64,000 nucleotides of DNA from Diaporthe sp. PMI_573. Lineage: Eukaryota; Ascomycota; Sordariomycetes; Diaporthales; Diaporthaceae. Both the position numbers and the translations under genes were made by a program. The notes below the pieces were generated by a model. It saw only the letters and a program-made list of their open reading frames with translations, was not told the DNA's origin and searched no databases. Below, one piece after another: positions 20,648-34,600 of this stretch (position 1 is its first letter; every line of letters starts with the position of its first letter). The stretch lies in contig JAJTUP010000001.1 of assembly GCA_021399435.1 (NCBI GenBank), positions 2,604,001-2,668,000 on the forward strand, given 5' to 3'.

Positions 20648-23600
20648 AAGACGTAGTGTAACGCGATTGTGTCGACATATCAGAAGCGCTTTGGGAAGAA
20701 GCACAGATGATCTTCTCAACAAGGGAGCCGAAACCCCCTGAGGGGGTGAAGGGCCAGGGACATCTGCTCCCCGCATGGTCCTTGGTTTAGGAGCAAAAGT
20801 TCCGCGTTGTCACAACGAGGACTTTGGCAGCCTCGAATCTGAGGTGGCACCAGGCGGAATCCGCGTGGGACGACATGTTCCAGACCCAGCGATGCGGCGG
20901 CGGCAGCGACCCAGAGCCCCGCGGCCGAGACTCTTGAGGACAGCAAGGAGAAGGCGGGGGTGTATGGACACATCGTCGAATATCAAATGCACATCTCAGG
21001 AGATGGATGCTAATGCGCTGGCAGAAGCCATCGATCCAAAGATGCAATTGTGCCCGAGGATGGGAAACCCGGAGAATCCCACCGGGGCTTCACGCCAAGG
21101 TAACATCAAGATTGATAAACGAGTGGTCTAGACTTCGCGCTGGTACACGCACTTGCTACGAGGGCTTGTCTGACGGCCCGCTCAAGCTTGGAGTGGCGAG
21201 GCGCCGAGGCCAGAGCAATTGGTTGTAAACAGACATGACAAGCTCCAGGTCCATCAACACTGGTGTGTTCTGGGCTGGGCGGCCTGGGCGGTTATGCCTG
21301 CCACTTGACGCACCCAGGGCAGGTGGAGGCAAGCAGAGGTTCTAGATTCTCCAGATTAATAAAGAAGAATGAAGCAGCTGCTTAGCGCGCCACCAAGTCG
21401 GGACAGTTCCGACAAGCCAGGCGCACCTGGCAGCCAGAGTGACCTGAACGGCGCGTTGATGGTGCAGAATGCGGACCGAACTCATGGAAAAAGAAATTCC
21501 TTACCGGGCGAGATCCTTGAAGGCCTAGACTACTTGTTAGCAAGGGGTGGGTTGAAGAATGCACATGGCATGGCACATGATATGTGTGGGGCCACGGTGT
21601 GTGGTGGAAAGCCGGGGGACCAGGGCGAGTCGAGAGCCGTTCAGGCCCGACCTTTGTGAGCCGACAAGAGGAGCTACCGCAGCATCTAACTCGTGCTGCT
21701 GCAGGGCCTGACATAGGTGCAGTAGAACTCAGGGTCTTAGGAGAAGTTGAAAGGGGCCCGTTCATGACGGGGGTCTGAGTCGTCCAAGTCCCCCCAACTT
21801 GGGGAGATGCGAACACGTGGTTATGGGAAATAGCCGAGTGCGAGGGGTTGGTTGAATGTGCTGCTTTTTGCTTGGGGGTGACCTTGACTTGGGCACGCGT
21901 ACCTGGGCCAGTTCCTGTTCTGTCCTTGGTGGACTTGTCGCTCCAGCTCCCTGCGCATCCCGAGCCTGGCGGTCCGTTGAGCCTGAGGTTGAGCCGGGGC
22001 CAGCATTCGAGCCGGCTTCTTGTGAAGGCATGTTGGGTTGCTGGTGGCTGAGTCCTCCCAAGTCGCTGCGTCCCGAGTCGCTGTCGAGGATTCGGGTCAC
22101 AAATAAAGGCGGCGGGGATGATGATGATGATGATGATGATGCGATAGATAGATACAGCCTCAAACTCAATGCCTTGGATGAAGTCGTCTGAGATCTTGGA
22201 AGTGCCAGTCGATCTGGCTGTTGTCAGAGCGTAGACACAAGGCGGGAATCTGAAGTATGCTGCGACCATCTGACAGAGACACCGGACACCGCATGGCGCC
22301 CACTATTTGGGCCCTGCCCGCCAGCCCGCCCAGGATCAGCCAAACCTTGTTGCCGCCTATCGGCCCAGGACCTGTCAGATACCCAGACAAGCAGATACAT
22401 AGGTACCGACCTGGCGCCCAGGCGCCCCAGCTGGCTGCGGCACAGCAGTGAACTACGTACTGCACCAGGCCCGAGGTCTGCCTACCTCAAGGTACACGAA
22501 CGCATAGCAAAGCATTAGTACACCACAGTAGTTTATGAGGCCACTTGAGGAAAAGCTCTGCAAGGCCCGCCCGGGTTGGGCCAGCCCCGTCACCGGCAAC
22601 AGCCATGATTGGATGCCTGGGGGAGCGCCCCGGTACCATCAGAGCCGACGGCCCACATTTCCACGCTGCAACGTCGCCATGCGCATCGAATTTGGGGGAG
22701 GCATCGGATCGGCATGGACCTACCTGTTGTGTGTGTGTGTGTGTCTGCTGAGTGGTGGCCAGGTGCTGACCTCCATTACATAGGATGGTCTGCTAACGAG
22801 GTATCTGCGTAGTCGGTAACAGGTAGAAAATGGCCCTGTCGGCAAGTCAATGTTTTCCTGGTGGCTTTTCGAGAAGAAGAGAGAAGTAGCCATGACCACT
22901 TCCCCAACTCCGCATTGCTTCTTCCTCTCTCTCTTGTCTTGCTATACTATATCTCTGCATGCAGAAATTAAACAGGCCCATCATTGGGCATAAGCGAGCG
23001 ACACAAAAAGAAGTAGTTCAGTTGCATACAAGGCGTTGCACCCGGCACTCCGCTAAGCTGCAACTGACGTCGGCTCCAAAAACGGTGTGTACAAGTACGA
23101 ACTTGCACGCATGCAGTTAGACATGTATGCTGTGTAGAGTACCTGCCGGGTGTTAATGCTGTCTGATTTTTTACAACATCAAAATGGTGTGGGACATGGG
23201 CCCCCACCCGACGATGTGCACCTACAAAGCAAGCATCAATATCTAACAGCATGCGCAAAACAGGTGATTCCTGCCGTGGATTCTTGGGTATCATGTATTC
23301 AGACGTTCTACAACAGGCAACCTTGCTGCTTGAGCAAGTATTGTTGCCCCCCTCTCCCTCCCCCCCGTTTTTGTTTTTCTTTTACATCCTCTTATCTCTC
23401 CTCGGCCCGCCCGACGCACCCTCCGCCGCATGCACATGTGCATCGATGAATTCGCAAATCATGACGCAAGGCTGACATTGGCAAGGCGTGTAAGCAGCGC
23501 ACCTCTGTGAGATGAAACCCCGTCTTTTTTGTATGGCATTTTTTTCAATCTGGTCCGACAATTCGATGGTCGATGGTCAGACAGCGTAGTCGATAAGCGG

Positions 23601-26600
23601 CGCGGTCTAGACCGTAGGCCTGTTAGCTCCAGCGACTCCTGGATGGGTAAGTGTATTTCTCGCATCTCGGACACATCGAGATCTCAACAGCAGCATGTTT
23701 TGCCCGAATTGTAACTGCACCCTTCAACCCACTTGTTGTCGACATGTCACACACAACCTGAACCGACTCGCCGACCGACTGACGGTTCGGTGAGGAATTG
23801 CAGTATACAAATGCACCCGGGCTCCTGATTACTGATCAACCCTTGTGCCATCGCAGAGACGTGCATGACCGGCAGTGCAGTATTTGCTTTTGCCCCGAGG
23901 TTTCCTTTTCTCCTGCACCGAGTCTCGGTCCCTGCCCTACGTACTGTTGCATCTTTTGCATGAGCATGCATGTTCATCTGCACGCCTATTATGTGTCCAC
24001 GGGACAGCTGCGGCAGACATGAACCGCGTCTCCTTGTGTGCATTGGTGTGTGGGGGGTGACGAGGGAGCGGGGGTAAGAAGCAGTAGTGCTCCGTACAAC
24101 GCGAGTCGCAGCCACCTGTCTCGACCCGGCTCTCGCAATTCCGCGTTTCCGCTCTTCGTCGCGCAAATAAGATTTGGAGACATCGCGTAGAACATTGCAG
24201 CAGATGGTATCTGTGTACGCGCATCAAGCTGTGCACGTTGGATGCCCAGGTCTCGGGGACTTTGTCTTTGTACTCCGCTTCCCTGGGAGAGCCGCGGCCC
24301 CGGACCCATGTTGAATCTTGGTGCCGTGCTAACAACACACACCAAACAGCCACCCGAAGCTGGGAGAGCCCGTCTATCTGCTGTTGGCGATGAACTTCTC
24401 CCCACCTTGCGTGTCTGTCCTTGCCATTCTGGGCGGATGTACAGCGCTTCTGTCCTGGCGTCAAACAGTGGACAGCGCGGTTTGCATTATCTGACCAGCC
24501 CACGAGTATGTAAGAAGTTAGTGCCGTCTTACAATGCTGGCTGCACCTATAGGACAGGGATATATAATTCCACGATCGCCTCGATAGATTCGATGCTCAC
24601 CCGGGAGGGAGCCGCTGGGGGTCAAAGGTGCCTTGGAATCGCCAATTTCTACATTCATCGAAGACCCTCATCGCGAGTAATACACCTGAGCAAGATATAC
24701 TGTACATTCACTGCGTGTCGCACGCTTATACACAGTATACCCAGCCGGACTGCGCGTGCCTACTTATCGTGACACCGAGCAGTGAACACCCGGCCCCCCA
24801 CACCTCCTTCCAAGCCTGCAGGCAACTCAGCCTCGGTGGCTGTCCCTTTCCATCGCCACGGACGACGTCCAAAGATTGGGAACAGGTTTGTTGCATCTGT
24901 CTATGGGCGCAGACTACCCATCATCGATCGCAATTCGCGGGCTCCCGCCTCATTGGCAGAAATAGCCATGGGTCATTGGTCTACCGGGGATGAATTCGCA
25001 TCCTGCCCATCCCTCCACCAGTGAGTTCTGCATTGTCATTCCCATAGCCCCTCGTACGTTTTCTGGATGCCGTTGCGGGCGGATCGAGATCCAACCTGGA
25101 CACACACCTTGCTGTTCTTCCTAGCCTCCTACTCCCGGACCCGAGGTCTCGACCATGTACTGGCGACATCACGGCACCCACCAAGCAGTAAACAGCACAG
25201 GGCGGGCCGCGATGCTCTTTTCTTCGCTTCACAGCTCGGTGCCCGCTTTACGAAGAATCTCTCTCTTCTTGGGCTTCCTGGTTGGAAAACATCAATTTCC
25301 TAAAGATTTCCCTGGGTTCACCATGCTCTTTCAGCACAACCCTTGTCCGGCTGCCCGGTCATGGAGGCCGACTTTGCCCGAGTCTACTCATCTCGCAAGT
25401 TTTGAAACCAATTGGCATCTTGTCTTTTTGCAAGCCTTGAGGGCATACTGTGCGCGACTACTTCCGTTCACCGCTCGACGGGCTCTCCCCGAGGGGGCAC
25501 GACCTCTCCTCCCTCATGTCTGGACTGTACAGCGGTGGTGCTTGTCGGTTGGCACAAACGTAGTAGGTCACTGCACGGCGGGACCAGGCCGGCAACGGCC
25601 TTGAGATACCAAAGAGGAACACACGCAACATGTTCAGACGGTAGTTGACAACTTTGGACGGTCAAGGTCGACAAACTGGCCGAGCACACCGGTGGTGGTG
25701 GTGGTGGTGATGATGCGATGACGATGATTCGTGCAGTCCACCAGCCACACACCTGCAGTACAAGAAGCGCGAGAAACAAAGGCGTGGTGCGTGCAGCTGT
25801 GGGTGTTGATGGGTGTTACTGGCGGCGTCGTGCAGCACGAGCCTGGCGGCACGGATGTCTCACAGCCGTCTTGCATGACCAGTCGTTGCGACCTGTCGCT
25901 GTCGACGCCCCAGGGCCAACCAGGAGAAGGGGTAGGGGCCACCTGCTCCCGTTCTAGACGGTCTTTTATTTTGTTTTCCCTGCACATCCTTTCCGCCCTT
26001 GAAGAAGAAGGCAACCGAGGCGGCAGGTAGGTGCAGTACCCAAGGCCATCCCGCACTGAGCAAGTCTGGTCTTGGCAGCAGTAGTCAGGCGATGCTGCAA
26101 TAGACAAGCCTCTCGCGCGCGGGTCGTCGAGATACACTTCTCAAAGTGGCCAAGCGTCATCTGGCCCAGGTACCTCTGACATGACGGTACTTGAGCCCCG
26201 GTTTTCTGTCTAAGATCGCGATGGGCTGCTCTCGTCCTCCCGCAGCCACCTGTTGTTCTTTTCGCACGCCCAGACAACCCGGGGACTTGGGCCTTGGACA
26301 TTTTTTCTGGTTTGCCCTTGGTCTGGGATCAGGCACTGCCAAGGCTGGATATTACTACATATTGCTCTCGCGCGTGGGAGGAAGGCTTCTGGCGATTTCG
26401 ATCCAGTCTGGGTCCATGGTTGTCCTTGCCTGTCCCTGCCCGGCCTGCCCCAGCCCGACCGTTTGCCCAGTCAACCCACTCAAGTGCGGCTGTCAGGCCC
26501 CCTCTCCCGTGTTTTCAACGTTGCGAGGTCTCCATCACCGAGGGTACCTGACTCTCTGTATCTCGTTTTTACTTTGGAAGGTCCTCCGTCACCACGACAG

Positions 26601-27575
26601 GTGACCCACGACGTGCCTGGCCTTCCAGCGTCTGTGCAGACTGCCCTGTCCATTTTACCATCAGGCCCGCGCCCCCGGCCTCGCTACTCGCTCGCCCAAC
26701 GTGCTACGTCGTTATGTTTCCCAGACTCCTCGCCAGCCCGGCCGACGTCCAAGTGTAGCGACCCTCCCGCACACAGCATCTCGATCCGAGAGCATCCTCT
26801 TGTTCCCTCGTGCCACTTTCTCTGGGATCGCGTGGAAGGGAAGACCAAAGTCTCTGTCGCTGTAGAATTGCTCCCCACAGGCTGGCTACCCGGAACTGAT
26901 CGACGGAAAAGCCATTTTCGATGTATGTGGCCTAGCACCAGGCATCTTACCCATATCCTGGAGCACACTCGAAGCTTTCCCATCTCGTGCCACACCTTCT
27001 GTCATCGAGATCCTCGACATCGGCCCACTCTGATTAGTGTGTCATATGCCGTGAGCCCCCATGTTCAGCCCTTCTAATATCCTCATCAGGAGCGCCATAC
27101 TTTCCCATACAGCTTGCAACTCTTCCACCTAACACCGCCGCCGCCCCCAGGCCAACACTCACTACTGCGGAAGAGCGCCGAGCACCCGGGCCCATATCGC
27201 CTCAGTACTTGACCTACTTTGGAGACAGTTCTACGGTTCCCGACTAGAAGCAACCTCATTCCTGACTCGACCGAACAGCATGCCCGCCTGCATCGCATAG
27301 CAACGCATACGAACAAAAGCTGACGCGCCGCCCACCTTGCACTCACCTCCGAAGCATACATTGGGAAACCATATTGTCCCACGCGTCGAGACTCGGAAGC
27401 ATCCGAGCAGGACTCCACCGTGCAGGCGTCATACCCGAGCATCGTGTCCGCCCTCCAAAACCTGAGCGGCAGGTCTTGTTACTCCTGGACTCGCTTCGTG
27501 GACAGACAGCGCCGGCCTCACGAGGCTTTGATCGTGCCCAATACTTCTATGCCGAGACGGTAGTCCACCTTCTGC
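20648..27575. other. 6.9 kb without a convincing gene, upstream of the SAM/HMG regulator
   Basis: The longest frames (295 codons minus at 21382-22269; 274 codons plus at 26253-27077) are rich in Pro, Ser, His and Cys, contain homopolymers made by repeats, and lack motifs, so they are judged chance. Simple repeats are (GAT)8 at 22117-22140, a GT run at about 22729-22743, and GGT units at about 25690-25708. The last kilobase is pyrimidine-rich (many tctc/ccct strings) and may be a long leader. The region may hold distal regulatory DNA or non-coding transcripts, but nothing in it proves this. Confidence 0.4.
22117..22140. repeat. (GAT)8 microsatellite
   Basis: Eight perfect GAT units in non-coding sequence, followed by gcgatagatagatac. 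It explains the poly-Ile run in a spurious minus-strand frame. Confidence 0.9.
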
Positions 27576-29933
27576 ATGTCGCCGAAATTACAAGAGGTGT
27601 TTGGGGAGCTGGGCATCTCGCAATACCTCGATGTCTTTGTCGACCAGGGTTTTGATACGTGGGAAACCATCCTCGACATCACCGAGTCGGACTTGTGAGT
27701 GCAGACTGCAGGGAAAAGAAGACCTAGGTATTGGGCGACCCATCTAACCTTGGCGGTGGCCGACAGGGACGCACTGGGGGTAAAACTTGGTCATCGAAGG
27801 GTAAGTTAGAGGTCACCTCCCTGCAGCTAACCTGCGGACCAGGAACGGTATTGATGAAGCGCGATAGAAATTGCAAAGAAGGATTGCCAATGCGAGAGGG
27901 GTAGCACCCGACGTGGCATTGGCCTCACCGACGAGGGCCAGTGTCGAAGATGTCCGCACCGGCGCCGAGCCACAGAAGCCGGAAGCAACTACGCTACCGT
28001 CCACAGACTCGAGAGAGAATGTCAATGGGGTGGTTCAGAAGCGAAAATATCGGCGGCATCCCAAGGTACGTTGGGCAATTACACACTCTGGCGGCCCCCT
28101 TGGGCAGGCACAGTGTGACGTACACATACACACACACCTCTGGTGGTCCTCCCATTCCCGCCTTCACCGTTTCGCCGGAATCTTTTCCCATCGACGATAA
28201 TGCTGGACAGAATAGTCAGCTAATGACCTGTATTACGCGCAGCCCGATGAAAATGCACCAGAGCGCGCACCCTCGGCATACGTTTTATTTTCTAATAGTA
28301 GGTGCACATCCAGGCACGCTCTGTCCCCGTGCTTGGCTTCAGTCATTTGTTGGTCACGGGTCACCCTCATGGAGCACCGCTTGATGAGGATGTGTGGTCA
28401 ACAAATATACAACAATACAACGTGTGTTCGTTTCGAGAGTGGACGCTGCAACTGTTAATTAAGTCTGGTAGAGGCTGACCGTGTCTTGTGCTGGTAGAGA
28501 TGAGAGAAGATCTCAAGGGTCAAAACTTGACCTTCACAGAGATTGCCAAATTGGTCGGTGAGAACTGGCAAGCATTAACTCAGGCCGAAAAGGAACCCTA
28601 TGAACGGGACGCCCAGGCAGCCAAGGAAAAGTACAACCGAGACCTGGCCGAGTACAAGAAAACCCCCAATTACAAGAAATACCTGCAGTATCTGCAGGAG
28701 TTCAAAGCCAAACATGCCAATCACCCCCAAGGTGAGTCAGGGTGGTCTCGATTGACCGACCAGCTTAGCCGCTACACACTGCGAGTCTGAACTAAACGGG
28801 ATTTTCTAGACAAAGAGGTGTCCAAAAGAGTGAGGCTCTCCGACCCAAATATCGGGGAATCAGCGGCTACCAACGGCCACTTAGTCCGGATTGCCAGGGC
28901 GGGGAGTATTGGCGATCACACCGGCGAACCGGCGGCAAGGCGGCAGAGAATCGGGTCAATTGTTTCTAATGGCGAATCATATTACGCACCATCCGTCGCC
29001 TCGGTCTCCCAACGTACTCCCGGTGAGGAGTCTTTCTTGACCTCACCAGCCGCTAGCTACTTCGACCGCCGCTTCGACCGCCGACGAGAGCAGTCACCAG
29101 GTCTCACAGGGAGCCGCAGGGACAGCTGTTCCCAGCCACCAGCCCCGCTGCGACGCGACCCCGTATATATGGATGGTTCGCGTGCCGATGGCCTTGCAAT
29201 GTCGCGCAGCCTCCCTCCGTTGTCCGATGTATTCGAAGGCCGGCCCATGCTGAACGGTGCCAGTCATCCCAGCGAGCCTCCCGTGCAGAACGTGGCGCTG
29301 CTACCGAGGGGCCTTCAGACCGCCAGCCCAGCAACCACACCAAGCCTGAGCGGTAGCGAATCAAGGCCGCCGTCTTTGAAGAAGGAACAGTCCTCGGCGG
29401 GCAGCATGTCTTCGGCAAGCTCAGCATATAGCAGCTTCCCGCGGACCCCCGTCGAGGGACCACTCCCCATACATGCGCTCCTGTCAGGCGGGAAGCAGTT
29501 TCCCCCCTACGATGTTGCCTTTGGAGCAAACCCAGCCATTCAGGGGCGGTCTATGTCACCAGACGATAGGCCTGCTATTTACCCGTTGGAGCGGGCACCA
29601 AGCGACCCAACCCCGGTCAACCATCCCCTACCTCATATAAATGGTTTGTTCGAGTCCTGTCCGCATGCAGCCTACGAATACGGTCAGACTGACCGAAATC
29701 ACGTAGGCTACTTGAAGGGGCCCACTCCTGTCCCGAGTCAGAACCACACACCAGTCGGCCGCCCCTCATACTCCCCTGCATACAATGAGGCGAGGCTGGC
29801 ACCGGTATCCACGCCATTACCAGCACCAGCACATGTACCAGCACCACGGCCGAACGGTAAGAGTGAAACCGGTATGGACGGCATCAGCGCCCTTCTTCAA
29901 GCGGATAAGATTGTCGACCGCCGCTCAGGATGA
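27576..29933 (+). CDS. SAM-domain and HMG-box DNA-binding regulator
   Basis: Six exons, 27576-27694, 27767-27800, 27868-28065, 28243-28297, 28498-28731 and 28810-29933, join in frame to 587 aa. Intron lengths are 72, 67, 177, 200 and 78 nt. The first three exons carry a sterile alpha motif (LQEVFGELGISQYLDVFVDQ, DTWETILDITESDLDALGVK, LGHRRKLQRRI; residues 1-60). Residues about 118-195 form an HMG box (APSAYVLFSNKMREDL, FTEIAKLVGENWQALTQAEK, PYERDAQAAKEKYNRDLAEY), preceded by a basic patch KRKYRRHPK. The rest is Ser/Pro-rich and disordered, ending in a conserved-looking ISALLQADKIVDRR. SAM mediates protein-protein assembly and the HMG box bends DNA, so this is a nuclear architectural or transcription factor. 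HMG-box proteins control mating and fruiting in ascomycetes, but the specific role here is not known. The 34-nt exon 2 and short exon 4 were fixed by frame and domain continuity. Confidence 0.9.
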
Positions 29934-31655
29934 GCAGATGACAAGAGCCTTCTTTGAGACGAAGCTGAGGCCGAGAGGGCCTGGACTTGGCGTGGTTGAG
30001 ACACCACAGACCTCGTTGATGAAGTCCTGGACGGTCGCAAACTCAAATGGCCGCATCTGCAACAAATTTGTTACACTTTATCACAGTGCAGCCTGCTGGC
30101 GAAATGCCGTTTCTGCCGCCACGTCAGAAACTCGTGCATCGGACGAGTGCATGCCAAATTGGTGGTGGAGCAGCCATGCCAGGAGGCAAGGGCACAATAC
30201 CAAGGGGAGGCCGGGTAGAGGAGGTTTGTTGCGCCGGCGTTTGTTGGATCCGAGTCAAATGTGGGATCTCCTTTCAAGGCCGCGATAGCGAACAGGGAGG
30301 CACGACTCCAACACAATTTGGACCTTGGAGTGTCTTTTCGTCACCCGAGCTGGAATGTACAGACCACCGGCCCTCCAGAGCAGCCCCCGACCGGCAGCAT
30401 TGGGGGAAAGAGGAAAGGGGCCGTGACGAAGGCAGCGACGAAGACAGCCGGGACCTGCAGGTAAACAGTCTCATTTTCATGTGCGCGCGAGACGAGCTGT
30501 AAGTTGGAAGCAGCACAGGTCTGTCCGTCCCACTGTGCGATGGTTGTGTCCACTGGTGACCAGGGCCCGTCGGTGGTTGTGCGTGGAGGCAAGAAGGGAG
30601 GCAAGAAGTGCGCGCCCCGTGGCCACGGCACATTGTATAAGTTAGCATCGGTAGCCTCGCCTATGGGCACTGCCGGAAATTCCAAGCTCATGACGAGCTG
30701 GGCTCAATCATCTACTTCGTTGGATATTTTATTTATCCGAGAATGCACCGTGGGCTGGCGCCGAGTCAATGCTCGGACAACTTTGCTGATAACCTCGTCC
30801 AATCTCATCATGTGCACCCGCAGTGTGTCATGATGGTTTGTTTGCAATGCATAAGGTATAGAGTCGTCGGTACGGGCCGCTTGTTTCCAAGGTTTGTCGC
30901 AGTCTGTGATTTGATTGAAGATCCGGATCGGCGGTCCAGGCGCATTGGGCGCGGCATGGCATGTATCACTTTGTGCCCCGCGCGTGCCGTACGCAGCATG
31001 TGCATATGTGCTGGTCGTTGAGCGTCGGGGCGGCCTGTGTGTCAGGCATATTCCTCGTCTTGCCTCGAGGACATGACAGCAGATTGGTCTTGTTTTGGGG
31101 CCAGAAAGATGGGCTAAATAATTGGTCGGCCAGCCAACGAATCCTGTGGCCGTTTTCCGGGATTAGCGCCGCAGGCCTGCAGGAGATGGGCCACTGGCCT
31201 ACCACAGCACTGTGCCAGTCTGCCAGTCAAGAACAGACAGGCAGACAGGTCGACCAATTGCCCAGCCCCCTCATCTCTCTCCAGCGTCCAGCGTCACATC
31301 ACGCGCGAGTTGGGTTCGCCTGCAGGCCCAAATGCTCTGACCGCCATCGCGCCCGAGCTCTTCCATGTTGCGGCTGAGCTCCAGTCCTTGTCCGTTCGAT
31401 CTTGCCCCATACTTCCCAGCCTTCCCCATACTGGGATGGGACCTATACACCAACCCCCCAGTACATAAACAATTGCACTTACTCCAGCACTGCACGTCGA
31501 CATCCACAACAGAGACGCACGTTCCGTGTTCTGTCTACAGAGCTGGCTGGTGACTTGATGGAGGCATAATACGTAAACACCGATGACAGCGACAGCATAG
31601 AAACCTACTCTCCCCTCCACCCTCTACCCTCTACCCCGCCGAAGCTGTCGACACC
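29934..31655. other. intergenic, upstream of the giant leashin-like gene
   Basis: No supported gene in 1.7 kb; frames of about 100-167 codons here overlap each other and have no motif. The last 100 bases before 31656 are C/T-rich (ctctcccctccaccctctaccctctacc), typical of a fungal core promoter and transcription start region. Confidence 0.45.
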
Positions 31656-34600
31656 ATGAGCGAGCGCCGTCGCCGTTGGAGCCCGGAGAGCTCACGGCGC
31701 AGGCGCAAAGCCAAGCGGGACTCGAGGGAGCAGCTCGTCCTAGACGAAGCTTCCATGACGCCTGACTCCAGGCCCATGGCTCCCGCAACAGAGAGCACCT
31801 TCACAAGCTCCTACTCCTACGCCTACCCGGGGGTACCTCAGAGCCAAGTGCCCCCGTCCTCATTCCAGTACCAAACGGCCCAGCCCCCGGACCAGCAGCC
31901 CCTCCCCGGAGCCCCAGGAGGCCCAATCACTATGCGAAGCAACGATGACATACGGAACTCAGCACCAATGCCCATGCCGGGGCCGTCTCGGGGTACTGAC
32001 CGCGAGCGCGACCGCCGGCAATCGCGAAGAAGTCGCCATGGATCACCTTCGAGCTCCGATGCCCTGTCGCTGTCCTCGTCCAGCAGCTCCTCCTCCTACC
32101 TGGACATATCGCGGTGGTACCCGAGCTATGGACGGTCGGGGGGCGTCCTCAACGCTTTTTTCAAGACGCCCTCGGAGCGGAAGCAGCGCGCGCGCCGCCG
32201 TCGGAGTTTGAAAAAGAAGAACAGGGGCATCTTCGCATTCGGCAACAACTCTTCGTCCTCGAGTGTAAACTCGGACATGGCGTACGGGATGGGCTTCGTG
32301 AAGAAGTCTAAGAGTCGGAACCTCAGCCCCCGACGCGAGCGCGCAGCCACCCTGGAGAAACTGGAGGGGAGGCCGGCGCAGGTTCAGCGGCGGCAGACGG
32401 ACGAGGAGATACTCGAGATTGGGCGGAAACTGGCCAAGGTCGCGAGGGATTCGAACAGGGAGGACTTGCGCGCCATGGGAAAGAGGCCGTCGAGTCAATT
32501 CTCGGCTGCGCAAGACACCTGGGACAAGTACTCGCGCCAGACCGGCGCTGGATATGCCGCCTCGAGCCGTGGGATTGCGCCGTCAAAACATAGCCGCCAC
32601 TCATCATCCTCTTCCGACGACGAATGGGAGTCTGCGTCTGAAGGCGAGTACAGCAGTGACGAAAGCAACTCCGGGCTGGCCTATGGCGCCGCGGTGGACC
32701 TTGGTAGGCCGCGGGCCCCAAAGTCCTCGGTGAGCAGGCACTCCACAGTGCTATCGGCCCGGCCACCAGAAGACATCAGGCCGCCCGACCGTAAATCATC
32801 GGCCGTTGATCCTAGGCTGTTCGGCCCGGTGAACTCGCTCCGCGGGCTCATCAACACGCCGTGCGGTTATGGTGACAGGAACAGCGTCTATACCGTTCCT
32901 GGGCCCTCAGAACAGAGGTATGCAGGTTCTGCGGGCACAGCGGAGAGTGCCTCGATCGAGGCAAGGCCGCTACAGACAGTTTACCCCGTGCAAACATCAG
33001 ACCCTTCGAGAATGGACACTGCGAGAGCCTCGGGTTCGTTCGTGTCGTCGCAGCCAAATTTCTCGGCTCTGTCGCGTGAGCCGTCCCACTCGTCCCGGCG
33101 TCCCGACCCAATACCAATCCAGGCTCCAAAACCCATTGCTCCGGTCCCGACTAGCATGTACGACGAGCAACGGATCCGTGACTCGGAGCAGACTTTGCCA
33201 CGAGAATCTCGAATCAGGCCGAGCGAGAACAAGACATTTGCCGAGACAGCCTTGGTAGGTGCAGGAGTTGCGGCTCTCGGCGCAGCAATCATGGCCGGTC
33301 GTGACAAGGGCAAGGGCAAGGAGAAAGAGAGGGACCATGAATCGAGGCATGGACGCCATGAGAAGTATGGGCATGACGACCATCGTGAGGACGAAACCGT
33401 CGTGCAGGACTCCCGCCGGGCCAAAGAACTTACTCTGGAGAGGGAAATCGAGAGGCTTGAGAGGGCCCTCTCGGACCGCAACAAGGCTCGTGAACAGCGC
33501 AAACGTGATTCGAAGCGGGATAGTGGGACGGAGCCATCCGGCAGCCGGGTTGCTGATGTGGATGCGGAACGTGACTACGAGAAGCGGCGCCGCGACCGCG
33601 ACTCAAGATACAGCGAACCTGATTACGGCTACGAACGACCAGAAACAAGCAGAAGGGTTAGTGAGCCTGGCGAGCGGCCAGCCGCTGCTGAATCCGGCCG
33701 AACCCGCCGCGCTGAACTCCCGGCCGTCCCCTCATCGAGCGGTGTTGACGTTTTCCAGTTCCAGGTCCCCGACGATGCGTTCAGAACAAGGGATAGTCCG
33801 CTGAGAGCGGCTTCTCCCGTCATCATCGATGTAACACCGGCACCCTCGCCTCCTCTGGAAGAAGTGGACAGAAAGAGCCGGCGGCAACCGTTCGAGGATG
33901 AGTTGCGTGACGCCAAGCACATATATGACGAGTCTATACATTCTACGGCTCCTATCTCGGCTGTTGACATGGCCGCTGCTCTCGCAGCTACAGAAAGGGC
34001 CCGGCATCGCGATGAGCCTGAGCGCGGCCGCACGCTGACCAAGACACAAGATCTTGTCCAAGAGAATGCCAACGCCTATTACCACGCCCGCAGGATGGCT
34101 GAGAGGGAGGTCAGCTCCCGCAGCCGCAGCAAGTCGGACGAGCGCTCTGTTGTTGAGAAGTACGACAAGGATAAGGATAATGAGTCCCATGGTGCCGAGA
34201 TTGTTCGCATTGTCACCCCACCGGAGATGCAGAAGCCGCAGAAGCACAAGTACAGCGAGCCCAATGCGGATTTCAGGTTCGACCATCGAATGAGCCCCAA
34301 GGACCTTGATCACTTCAGACCCCATGAGTATCAGGTGCGCGACCCGTCTGCGGAACGCCCACGTCCTCTTCTGAACCTGGTCATCCCGACGCCTGTGCCT
34401 ACACCCACGCCGGATAGCCAGAAAAAGAAGTCTGTTGCGTCAAGATCAACCGAACCCGTGGTTGAAGAGCCGGTGAGGGAGGAGGTTCCTGATGTTGTCA
34501 TCTCGCCTAGGGGAGAAGTTGTTGAAGCACCGCAGACTCCGTCATCCAAGCGTGTCTCCTGGGGCCCTAGTGAGACCCAGCAGTACGAGGTCGAGAGCCC

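Noticed and set aside
21382..22269. 295-codon minus-strand frame
   Set aside because: Contains a poly-Ile run produced by the (GAT)8 microsatellite and is rich in Cys/His/Pro/Ser without any domain; judged chance.
26253..27077. 274-codon plus-strand frame
   Set aside because: Pro/Ser/Cys-rich, no motif, lies in pyrimidine-rich DNA just before the SAM/HMG gene; more likely leader or intergenic.
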